This document shows positions 28,773-35,253 of a stretch of DNA of 64,000 nt, one piece after another. The position numbers were made by a program, and so were the translations under genes. Numbering within the stretch: position 1 is the stretch's first letter; each line of letters begins with the position of its first letter. The stretch is from a virus. The notes beneath the pieces were generated by a model that worked only from the letters and a program-made list of their open reading frames with translations, did not search any database and was not told the DNA's origin. Location of the stretch: the IMG/VR virus record IMGVR_UViG_3300048818_000054, positions 1 through 64,000 of that record. One strand, 5' to 3'.

Positions 28773-30040
28773 GGGTACTGCAATTCGTCCAGAGAAATTT
28801 CGGCTAGTTCTGAGAAATCCATGTTGACGAAATCCCACAAGACCTTGAACTCGCCCACTTCGCCGTTGCGGCCTTTGAGCAGAGTGACAATCTTGTGCTT
28901 GATGCTGTCGATCGTGTCGCCTTGCATGAAGCCGAGCGCGAGCGATGAGTACTGGGCGATGGCGTCGGAATATCCGATATCGTCCATGTTCACTTTGTCG
29001 CCGTGCTTTTTCTTCATCTTCTCGCTGGCGCTCTTCGCAAACTGCCAGCTAACGACGGTCGGGGCGATGTTGCACAACTCGCGCTTTATCAGGGGCACGT
29101 TCTTGGCGACACGCTTGTAGGGGTCGTGCTCATGCGGATGCGACAGAATATAGCCGCCATCAACGAACATGGCGTCTGGCTTGAGTTGTCTCGCGAGCAC
29201 CCAAATGTCTTCGACCGAGGCGGTTACATCGCCGTCCACCACCCAAAATGGTGCGCCGAAGCCTGCAACTTCGAGCAAGCCTTTTTTCAGTTTCTTGATA
29301 CCGAACGTCGATAGCGTTCCGTTCTTTAGGTCGGATGAATTGACGCTTGCCACGATGGCGGCGAGGCGCTGTTCGATCGGTAGCGCCTTCATTTCCATGC
29401 TGACGAACATTCGGGATTGCGGATTGGCGCTTAGCGCGGTGCCTTGCCACCCGAATAACGCGGTGTAGAGCATGAAAAACGTCTTTCCGTTTGCGGGTCT
29501 TCCGACAAACGAGACTAGATCGCCGGCAACCAAACCGCCAGTCATCTTGTCGAGATAGGGCCAACCGAGAAACAGAGAATTCGAATTGTCCTTCCCCAGC
29601 GCGTCGCCAAAGGTCGTCATGATGATCTCGTAGGCGTGCCGAAAGTCCACCACGTTCTTGCCCATCTTGCGCTGGGCCAACATCATGATCGCGTTGGTCA
29701 TCACCTTGAGCGCGCCGGGCACGTCCTTGGCGTTCGGGTCAAGCAGGGCGTTGATCTCTTTGCCGGCAAGCTTGAGCGTGTCTTCGATGAACCGGTTTTG
29801 GAGCAAGTCGAGATAGTAGGCGCTAGGTTCGGCTGCGGTGCCCACTGACTCGCCTGTATGGGCGAGGATGGTATTGGCAGTCGGGAGCGCGCCATACTGC
29901 TTGATGAAGCTGCGGATGAACTTGTAGGGGGCTTCCTCAGTGCCTTTGAACAGGTGGTCGATTGGACCTTGGCCTATCAGGTCGGCGGCTCCGCCTTCCG
30001 CCAATAGCGCGGCCATGAACATTTTACCCAAAACGCTCAT
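28769..30040 (-). CDS. DnaB-like replicative helicase
   Basis: 423 residues. Walker A is FVGRPANGKTFFML, Walker B AMFVDGGYIL, with RMFVSMEMKALPIEQRL (DnaB motif H1a-like SMEM) and VSWQFAKSASEKMKKK (Q-motif). An N-terminal helical domain of about 150 residues precedes it. Hexameric 5'-3' helicase at the fork. Start ATG 30040, two bases after the upstream stop. Confidence 0.85.
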   Translation of the reverse strand: MSVLGKMFMAALLAEGGAADLIGQGPIDHLFKGTEEAPYKFIRSFIKQYGALPTANTILAHTGESVGTAAEPSAYYLDLLQNRFIEDTLKLAGKEINALLDPNAKDVPGALKVMTNAIMMLAQRKMGKNVVDFRHAYEIIMTTFGDALGKDNSNSLFLGWPYLDKMTGGLVAGDLVSFVGRPANGKTFFMLYTALFGWQGTALSANPQSRMFVSMEMKALPIEQRLAAIVASVNSSDLKNGTLSTFGIKKLKKGLLEVAGFGAPFWVVDGDVTASVEDIWVLARQLKPDAMFVDGGYILSHPHEHDPYKRVAKNVPLIKRELCNIAPTVVSWQFAKSASEKMKKKHGDKVNMDDIGYSDAIAQYSSLALGFMQGDTIDSIKHKIVTLLKGRNGEVGEFKVLWDFVNMDFSELAEISLDELQYP

Positions 30041-30042
30041 GG

Positions 30043-30603
30043 TCAGGCTTTCACGATCTGAAAATTTTCGGTGATGAAGTCACAGAAAGCCGTCCCGTAC
30101 TCGGCGTCTAGGCCGGTCCAACTTGAAACTGCGATGACGGTATGAAGGCCGTCCGCCTGTCGAGCGTAAAGCAAGTCAAGCAGCATTCCCGGATGCCACG
30201 CGGACATTGCCCCGCCTTCCTCTTTTTTGAAAAAGAAGTTCGGGATAAGCAAGCACGTCGCGTCTGGCTCTTCGCCGTACTTGAGAATTTCGAGCACAGT
30301 CGAGAGGGTCATCATGCGGGCGCGAATGAAGTTGCGGACCAAAGCAGCGGTCAAGGCCGACATGCGCTTGTCCACGGGAGCGACCAGCTTGGACTTGCCG
30401 AGGTAGCAAAGCCCACGCTTCTCCGTCTGGTTGAACTTCTTGAGGTAGGCGATCTCTTCCGGCGCGCAGAGCCCGATCATGGACGTACTGAGCCAATGAG
30501 GCTGAATGCCCGCGTCACGGGCAAAATGAGCCATGTCGGCAACCAGCCGCTCATGATGCGCTTCGACAAGCACTCCAGAGGTGTACGGGTCAGTCATCGT
30601 CAT
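30043..30603 (-). CDS. Possible helicase loader (degenerate AAA+), 186 aa
   Basis: ATG 30603 (or 30597); overlaps the previous gene. KRGLCYLGKSKLVAPVDKRM stands where Walker A would be but lacks GxxxxGK[ST]. ATCLLIPNFFFKKEEGGAMS, then LLDLLYARQADGLHTVIAVS and SWTGLDAEYG resemble the Walker B/sensor-1 part of DnaC/IstB-type loaders (LLIDNF...LY.R......I..SS). Position between initiator-like and helicase genes supports the idea. Not proven. Confidence 0.5.
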   Translation of the reverse strand: MTMTDPYTSGVLVEAHHERLVADMAHFARDAGIQPHWLSTSMIGLCAPEEIAYLKKFNQTEKRGLCYLGKSKLVAPVDKRMSALTAALVRNFIRARMMTLSTVLEILKYGEEPDATCLLIPNFFFKKEEGGAMSAWHPGMLLDLLYARQADGLHTVIAVSSWTGLDAEYGTAFCDFITENFQIVKA

Positions 30604-31522
30604 CAAGGTCACTGTTCGGGTCTAAAATCTGTGCCATCGTCAGCTTAGACGGTTTCTTGAGATTTGCAACTAGTTGCACGGGGGGTGACGGCGCAGCTTC
30701 GATGACCGGCGTTGAGGCCGGGCCGGCATTCTCGCCATTCACGAATTTGATGGCGTAATGGCGATATGTCGCGAGGAAGGCCACGGTCGGTTGCTGGGGG
30801 TAGGTTTTGAGCCCGGCCTGCTCTTTGACGAACTTTCCGAAGCTGATCCATAAATCCATGACGTGTTTCAATGTGGTGGTCGCGGTGCCGACCGGGCAAG
30901 CGTCAAAGAACAATCGAAGCTGGGCGCTCTGCTTGGCGGTCATGCTCATGATCGGAACATCGAACCAGTGCTTGATTTTTTCCAGCCACGTCAATTCGAG
31001 TAGCTTCGAAGGCTTCATCGGATTGTGCATTTTAGCCACAAGGGCAAGCACGTCTTTGGTTGAATGTCCCACTTCAATCTCTCCGAGAGAATTCTCTGTT
31101 TCTGGTCCAGCCTCCGTTTGCGTGAGCAAGATTTCTTCTTGAATATCTTCTTGAATATCTTCTTGCTCTATGATTGGTCCCTTTAGGGCTATAGCGTTAG
31201 ACCCTATAGGGCCTGCCTCATGTCCCTTTAGGGCCTCACGTGTACGCGACGGAAGCGAATAATGGCCGATAGTTTTGTGGTTGAAAACGGCCATTTTCCA
31301 GTCGATATGGTTCTGCTCTCGTAGCAGCGAAACGGCCCGTTTGATCTGCTTCATCGAACACGCTGTCTCTTCCATCAAGTCGGTATGGGACTGCGGAGTG
31401 GTTGTCTTCCCGTATTTCAACGCGCCTTCGTAAAGGAATTGCAGACGCAAGAGGACGATCGCGGCTACAGGATCGCCGGTCAGGCGGTGTGCGCGGGCTA
31501 GGTAGTTGTCCACTCTTGGCAT
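30590..31522 (-). CDS. Winged-helix replication initiator-like protein, 310 aa
   Basis: ATG 31522 with AAGGA upstream; the frame upstream of it (to 31693) looks non-coding. Residues about 13-95 form a winged helix: HRLTGDPVAAIVLLRLQFLY, HTDLMEETACSMKQIKRAVS, LLREQNHIDWKMAVFNHKTI. A flexible acidic linker (EQEDIQEDIQEEILLTQTEA) leads to a second helical domain (KLLELTWLEKIKHWFDVPIM). Layout is like phage initiators that bind an origin and recruit helicase. It holds palindrome copy 6 in its coding sequence. Confidence 0.65.
   Translation of the reverse strand: MPRVDNYLARAHRLTGDPVAAIVLLRLQFLYEGALKYGKTTTPQSHTDLMEETACSMKQIKRAVSLLREQNHIDWKMAVFNHKTIGHYSLPSRTREALKGHEAGPIGSNAIALKGPIIEQEDIQEDIQEEILLTQTEAGPETENSLGEIEVGHSTKDVLALVAKMHNPMKPSKLLELTWLEKIKHWFDVPIMSMTAKQSAQLRLFFDACPVGTATTTLKHVMDLWISFGKFVKEQAGLKTYPQQPTVAFLATYRHYAIKFVNGENAGPASTPVIEAAPSPPVQLVANLKKPSKLTMAQILDPNSDLDDDD
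30642..30669 (-). promoter_or_regulatory. Internal promoter with palindrome at -35, TTGCAA-16-TAAGCT
   Basis: Inside the 3' end of the initiator-like gene. -35 at 30664-30669 is in the palindrome; -10 at 30642-30647. Would drive the loader-like gene. Confidence 0.5.
30665..30678 (-). promoter_or_regulatory. Palindrome TGCAACTAGTTGCA, copy 6 (in coding sequence)
   Basis: The only copy inside a gene; it encodes part of VQLVAN. Keeping the exact palindrome in coding DNA argues that the site itself is selected. Confidence 0.8.
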
Positions 31523-31770
31523 ACCAAATCCTTGAACGCGGAAACGCGGACCGGGGCAAGCACACCCGATCCGCGCCACCGTAGCGAGCGCGTAGCATCG
31601 CTCGATTACCCGCTTAGAGCACCGGTCCCAATGCGACTTGGGGTAGTCGGCGCAACGGGATAAAGACGGCGCGCGCCAGTCAGGGAAAAACACGCGCCGT
31701 TTACGAAAGACGGGTCGGTCTGACTCAGGTTCCCTTAAGGGGGGCTGTCCAGACCTACCCTCGCGAGGGA
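31523..31770 (-). other. 248-bp non-coding region with hairpins, candidate origin
   Basis: No convincing gene. On the minus strand it has CCCTCGCGAGGG (31758-31769), CCCTTAAGGG (31732-31741), GGCGCGCGCC (31668-31677), a 6-bp hairpin CGAGCG/CGCTCG (31585-31604) and a 10-bp hairpin with one mismatch (31546-31574). It lies directly before the replication initiator-like gene. Origin function is inference. Confidence 0.4.
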
Positions 31771-32514
31771 TTAGTCTTCGGCGTCCGTGTCTTCGTCATC
31801 GCTGACAAGGCTGGACTGGTCTTCCTCGATATCTTCGGCCTCTTGACCCTTCTTGTTCTTGGGCAGGCTCTCGTAGACTTTGGCGAGGATGGCGCTTTCC
31901 ATCCCGAAGGCGTCGATCATCGTTTCGGCCAGCGCTTCGACCACGGCCTTTGACGACGCGATGTTGTTTTGGGCGACTTCGAGGCCGGGAGCGAAAATGC
32001 TGTCGATCCATGACGCCATCTTGCGCGGCGTGATGACCAAGTTCTCCGCGCCCGCTAGCGTGACCAGATAGTCCGCCATCTTCTTCGCGACGGTTGCGGC
32101 ATTGTCGATCAAAAGCTGCTGGCTCGCCACGTCCCCTTTCAGACTGCCTCGGATGAAGGCCGAAATGTTAGTCGAAGATCGGTCTTTTCCCTTATTGATC
32201 CAATCGACCTTCGGCCAAGCCGACCACGTATCTCCGTTCGGCTTTTTGAACGCCACGACCTTTGCCGCCGCGTCCACGTCCTTGAACAGGTCGCCAGCCG
32301 GCGCGGAGCGCAGACGTGCGACAAAGTAGGTTGTTCCGGGAACGCCCTTGTGCTTGCCGTCAGCGAAGCCATAGGGCTTGATCCCGAGCGCAAGGTCGCC
32401 CGATCGTGCGAACACCAGATAATCCGGTGAGCCGCCCGATCCGAGCATAAAGGTGAGGGGTGATTTGGGGGCTTCTTCGCCGTCGCCCTTGGGTTGCTTT
32501 GCTTGTTTAGCCAA
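31771..32514 (-). CDS. Hypothetical protein with acidic C-terminus, 247 aa
   Basis: TTG start 32514; AGGAGG lies six bases upstream in a hairpin loop, and no ATG fits. TFMLGSGGSPDYLVFARSGD, TTYFVARLRSAPAGDLFKDV, then a helical region and an acidic tail (EAEDIEEDQSSLVSDDEDTD). Acidic tails are typical of single-stranded DNA-binding and replication proteins that recruit partners. Located between the AAA+ ATPase and the initiator-like gene. Family unknown. Confidence 0.75.
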   Translation of the reverse strand: MAKQAKQPKGDGEEAPKSPLTFMLGSGGSPDYLVFARSGDLALGIKPYGFADGKHKGVPGTTYFVARLRSAPAGDLFKDVDAAAKVVAFKKPNGDTWSAWPKVDWINKGKDRSSTNISAFIRGSLKGDVASQQLLIDNAATVAKKMADYLVTLAGAENLVITPRKMASWIDSIFAPGLEVAQNNIASSKAVVEALAETMIDAFGMESAILAKVYESLPKNKKGQEAEDIEEDQSSLVSDDEDTDAED

Positions 32515-32515
32515 T

Positions 32516-32532
32516 GGAAACCTCCTGTTTCC
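32516..32532 (-). promoter_or_regulatory. 5'-leader hairpin GGAAAC-AGGAG-GTTTCC
   Basis: 6-bp stem with changed pairs relative to the GCAAC family but the same AGGAG loop: compensatory variation. Confidence 0.65.
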
Positions 32533-32549
32533 GGGGTTACTATACTATG

Positions 32550-32577
32550 AACATACGCTCTCGCGCGCCTATGTCAA
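32550..32577 (-). promoter_or_regulatory. Promoter, TTGACA-16-TATGTT
   Basis: -35 at 32572-32577 within the last codons of the AAA+ gene; -10 at 32550-32555. Confidence 0.7.
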
Positions 32578-33777
32578 GGATTGAAACTTCACATAATGCG
32601 TAACGGCCTCAGTCATTGAAGCATGGCTAACACGGGTGCCTTCGGCAAGGTTCGATTTGGCGAGAGCCATGGTTGCGATCTTGTCGGCGGCGACATTGTT
32701 CTTGGTCGTATTGTCGTGCCCGAACGTAAGCAACAGCGACACCGCGAAGTTCGCCGCTTCACTCTGATCCATCCCTTCGAAAACCATCACCTTGTCAATG
32801 CGGCCGGCGCGGTACAGTTCCTTGGGCAGCACCTTGTCATTGTTGGTCGTCATGAACGTCAGCACGCGGCTCTTGTGCTCGGCAAGCCACCAAAGCATTT
32901 GCGAGAGCATCCCGGCCGTGGTGCCCGAACTGTCATCGTGGCTCTGGCTGAACAGCTTTTCTACCTCGTCTAGTACGATCACGCATTCTGCCTCATTGTC
33001 GGCGCGCGCAAGGTTGATGGCGAGGTTGCCTTCGGACTGACCGACGAACTTCCCTTTCGTGCCCGCAACGTCGAGACGGAACAGGGGCACGCCCCAGCTT
33101 TCGGCAATGAACTTGGCAGCGGCGGTCTTGCCCACGCCGGGCGGACCGGTTGCCAAGATGCCGCGAGGGACCAACCGCGGGTCGGTCCCCGTGAGGAAAA
33201 ACGGCTTCTCTCGCGCAGTCCAGCCTTGGAGGGCTAGAGAGGGCTCATAGAAGCCCTGCTTCGTTTCGACTTGTGTGAGCCCCTGACTGCCATGAAAGCA
33301 CTCCTTGCGGGTCGCGCTGAGCCCTCCTACGGTCAAGCTGGCGTCGCGCGCCATAGTGAGGCGGACAAGCTCGGCCGTTTCCTTGATCGTGCAGCCGCCG
33401 AGGCCGCGCATGAGGGCAAGCGCCTTGGCGTTGTCCTTCGTGACGTGGTTGACGAATTGGCGTAGCAGCGGCTTGGGGACCGGGGCCTCTCCCGCGTCAA
33501 ACATAGGCTCCATTATCTGGTCCGGATTGACCATTATGAGAGTGCAGCCCATCTTGACCAGCCGGCTGTAAACCTCAATGAGGTTGAATACTTCCTTCGG
33601 CTTGCAGCGGTGCCAATAGAGCGCGTCTTGCTGATCTGGCAACGGCGTGTTGGGGGGCCAAAGCTTGGGCTTCTTGCCGGTGATCTCTTCGAGCACGGCC
33701 GAAAAGTTCATCGTGTCACGCGTGCTTGTCGCAATGATGGGGATTTGAGCCTTTACGGCCAGCGCGAGAATTTCCAT
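32569..33777 (-). CDS. AAA+ ATPase
   Basis: 402 residues from ATG 33777. N-terminal 190 residues of unknown fold, then Walker A ATGPPGVGKTAAAKFIAESW, Walker B CVIVLDEVEKLF, sensor 1 FMTTNNDKVLPKELYRAGRI with an arginine finger. This is a classic AAA+ of the ClpX/FtsH/Rubisco-activase sort. Chaperone or remodeller for replication or virion proteins; no protease is adjacent. The TTG at 33783 is not used because it falls in the leader hairpin. Confidence 0.85.
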   Translation of the reverse strand: MEILALAVKAQIPIIATSTRDTMNFSAVLEEITGKKPKLWPPNTPLPDQQDALYWHRCKPKEVFNLIEVYSRLVKMGCTLIMVNPDQIMEPMFDAGEAPVPKPLLRQFVNHVTKDNAKALALMRGLGGCTIKETAELVRLTMARDASLTVGGLSATRKECFHGSQGLTQVETKQGFYEPSLALQGWTAREKPFFLTGTDPRLVPRGILATGPPGVGKTAAAKFIAESWGVPLFRLDVAGTKGKFVGQSEGNLAINLARADNEAECVIVLDEVEKLFSQSHDDSSGTTAGMLSQMLWWLAEHKSRVLTFMTTNNDKVLPKELYRAGRIDKVMVFEGMDQSEAANFAVSLLLTFGHDNTTKNNVAADKIATMALAKSNLAEGTRVSHASMTEAVTHYVKFQSLT

Positions 33778-33779
33778 GA

Positions 33780-33794
33780 GCAACCTCCTGTTGC
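33780..33794 (-). promoter_or_regulatory. 5'-leader hairpin GCAAC-AGGAG-GTTGC
   Basis: Identical to the hairpin at 6504-6518; begins at the predicted 5' end of the message. Confidence 0.65.
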
Positions 33795-33801
33795 ACGGCG
33801 C

Positions 33802-33829
33802 ACGATAGACGAACGCCTGCCGATTGCAA
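33802..33829 (-). promoter_or_regulatory. Promoter with palindrome at -35, TTGCAA-16-TATCGT
   Basis: -35 at 33824-33829 in the palindrome; -10 at 33802-33807. CGTCTATCGT around the -10 is shared with promoters 14128 and 20326. Confidence 0.7.
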
Positions 33830-33838
33830 CTAGTTGCA
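33825..33838 (-). promoter_or_regulatory. Palindrome TGCAACTAGTTGCA, copy 7
   Basis: Overlaps the -35 of the promoter for the AAA+ ATPase gene. Confidence 0.8.
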
Positions 33839-33842
33839 CGGA

Positions 33843-34040
33843 TTATGCGACGGCGGGCACGGCGGCGTAGGATTTTTCACGGAATATGGGGAAAGAGGAC
33901 GCGCGACCGATAGCGTTCAATTCGAAGGCAAGTTCGATCGCCGCGCATTGTTCAACGGCAATCGGGCGCGTCGGGTTTATGTGGCTCCGCGCCAGATACT
34001 TGCGTGAAGGCGTGGTGACCTGAACATTGAACTTCGTCAT
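33843..34040 (-). CDS. Hypothetical protein, 65 aa
   Basis: ATG 34040 with AGGAG upstream in an imperfect hairpin. MTKFNVQVTTPSRKYLARSH, then EQCAAIELAFELNAIGRASS. The in-frame ATG at 34142 would add 34 residues, but the promoter at 34074 favours 34040. Function unknown. Confidence 0.65.
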   Translation of the reverse strand: MTKFNVQVTTPSRKYLARSHINPTRPIAVEQCAAIELAFELNAIGRASSFPIFREKSYAAVPAVA

Positions 34041-34044
34041 GTGG

Positions 34045-34058
34045 CAAGCTCCTGATTG
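34045..34058 (-). promoter_or_regulatory. Imperfect 5'-leader hairpin CAATC-AGGA-GCTTG
   Basis: Same position and loop as the other leader hairpins; one stem pair is a mismatch. Confidence 0.35.
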
Positions 34059-34073
34059 TAGGGGGATAATCAG

Positions 34074-34101
34074 GACATATGCCCTTTCTGGCCTCTTGCA
34101 A
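34074..34101 (-). promoter_or_regulatory. Promoter, TTGCAA-16-TATGTC
   Basis: -35 at 34096-34101, -10 at 34074-34079; TTGCAAGAG shared with promoters 11423 and 15840. Confidence 0.65.
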
Positions 34102-34138
34102 TAGGCGCTCTTCGTATTCGTGGCGAGTACCGGTGCGA

Positions 34139-34189
34139 TCATGAGTCCAACTCGATCTCGTCATCCTCGTCATCGGGCTCCGGTCCCAT
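34139..34189 (-). CDS. Possible 16-aa acidic peptide
   Basis: ATG 34189 overlaps the upstream stop (TGATG); sequence MGPEPDDEDDEIELDS. Could be a translated linker only. Very short, so weak. Confidence 0.3.
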   Translation of the reverse strand: MGPEPDDEDDEIELDS

Positions 34190-34485
34190 CACTTGCTCGC
34201 CACAAGGTTAATGTTCACAAGGGTTTGCTTGATTATCCAGCCGCGAGGGATGGTGATGCGATTGTTGGTTTCCATCTTCTCGCCGTTCATTCCCCATGTT
34301 CCGGCAACGACCAAGCAGTCGTCATCCTCAATCACGACCATGCCTATGGACGTGCAGCGCTGGGGCAGGTCGGCCTCATGCTGCTCTTTCCAGCCCACAT
34401 CGGCCACCGCATCGTCCCAAGTGACGATCACGACTTTGGCGCGAACGCTGATCTTGGCGGGCTTGACGGGGGCTTTCTTGACCAT
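34189..34485 (-). CDS. Hypothetical beta-rich protein, 98 aa
   Basis: ATG 34485 with AAGGA upstream. Basic start (MVKKAPVKPAKISVRAKVVI), then IGMVVIEDDDCLVVAGTWGM and PRGWIIKQTLVNINLVASK. Strand-rich, soluble. Downstream of the nucleotide-metabolism pair. Function unknown. Confidence 0.7.
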   Translation of the reverse strand: MVKKAPVKPAKISVRAKVVIVTWDDAVADVGWKEQHEADLPQRCTSIGMVVIEDDDCLVVAGTWGMNGEKMETNNRITIPRGWIIKQTLVNINLVASK

Positions 34486-34489
34486 GGCG

Positions 34490-34930
34490 TCATTCCTTCG
34501 GCTTTGTCAGCTTGTGGATTAAGGCGGTAGCCGAGGCGGTCTTCTTCGGCCTGTCGTCTATAATCTTCCCCGTGGCGAAGGCGTCAATCAAAATCCCGCA
34601 GCACGCGCGTACTGAGGCCAAGTTCAATACCAGCGACCGGCTGTCAACGTCGATATCGTCGCCGCAAAACCATTGCATCAAATGGCGCATTGCTGCGTCA
34701 TAATAGATGCTTGCGCGTATCGGCGTATCCAGCCAGTTATATGCTCCGTACTTGGCGGCTCCGTCCGCCATAACGCGCCCTTCTTCAAGCAAGGCGACCG
34801 GGGGGATGTAACTGATCCCCGGTTTGAGCCGGCCGATTTTGTCTTTCGGGTTGCTTAGGTCGTGATCGGGCGGTAGCGCAGCGTCACCGGATGAATGAGC
34901 CACAGAGGCTTTTTTAACTCGCGAAACCAT
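34490..34930 (-). CDS. dATP/dGTP diphosphohydrolase-like (MazZ-like, DUF5664)
   Basis: 146 residues from ATG 34930 with GGAG upstream; overlaps the upstream gene by 76 bp (GTG 34903 is an alternative). NPKDKIGRLKPGISYIPPVA, RVMADGAAKYGAYNWLDTPI, YYDAAMRHLMQWFCGDDIDV, LVLNLASVRACCGILIDAFA and IDDRP match the family named after cyanophage S-2L MazZ, all-alpha NTP pyrophosphohydrolases that remove dGTP/dATP. Here it may adjust the dNTP pool. No PurZ or DatZ is seen in this window. Confidence 0.75.
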   Translation of the reverse strand: MVSRVKKASVAHSSGDAALPPDHDLSNPKDKIGRLKPGISYIPPVALLEEGRVMADGAAKYGAYNWLDTPIRASIYYDAAMRHLMQWFCGDDIDVDSRSLVLNLASVRACCGILIDAFATGKIIDDRPKKTASATALIHKLTKPKE

Positions 34931-35253
34931 GCGATCTCCATTTGGACGCCCTTGCTGTCTTTCCAGCCGGGCATTTCAGCGATCAAGCCGCCGTATGAAA
35001 CCTCGACCATGGGTTTGTCCAGCGGCATAAAGATCGCGTGGGAAAAGGGGTCGATCCCGGACGCAAGGGCGATGCCGTGCGTATGTGCGATCGGGCTAAA
35101 AGTTGGGACGCCCGCAAGGAACAGGCGGCCGGTCATTTTCTGCGCGAACGCGTTGGCGTCATTGATGCCGTGAGGCCACTTCGAATAGCAAGTCCCCAAG
35201 TACCAGTAACCTTTGTCCTTGGGAAGTTCGGTGATCTCATATTCGGTTCTCAC
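34855..35253 (-). CDS. Nucleoside 2-deoxyribosyltransferase-like protein (DUF1937)
   Basis: 132 residues from GTG 35253, overlapping the upstream TGA (GTGA). GYWYLGTCYSKWPHGINDAN, GVPTFSPIAHTHGIALASGI, then WKDSKGVQMEIAWFRELKKP fit DUF1937: a Y-L-x-x-x-Y-S start, a fSPI-x-H strand end and S-x-G-V-x-x-E-I with the likely catalytic Glu. These enzymes cleave or swap the base of deoxynucleosides. Next to the MazZ-like gene. Confidence 0.7.
   Translation of the reverse strand: MRTEYEITELPKDKGYWYLGTCYSKWPHGINDANAFAQKMTGRLFLAGVPTFSPIAHTHGIALASGIDPFSHAIFMPLDKPMVEVSYGGLIAEMPGWKDSKGVQMEIAWFRELKKPLWLIHPVTLRYRPITT

Noticed and set aside
30043-30603. Confident call of a DnaC-type helicase loader
   Set aside because: The Walker A motif is missing and the Walker B Asp is replaced; only position and part of the pattern support it.
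31523-31693. N-terminal extension of the initiator-like gene to 31693
   Set aside because: The added 57 residues are Cys/Arg/Pro-rich and unlike a folded domain; ATG 31522 has a ribosome binding site, and the region contains palindromes and hairpins instead.
34490-34930. Evidence for a Z-genome (2-aminoadenine) phage
   Set aside because: The MazZ-like gene alone is not enough; PurZ and DatZ are not visible in this window.
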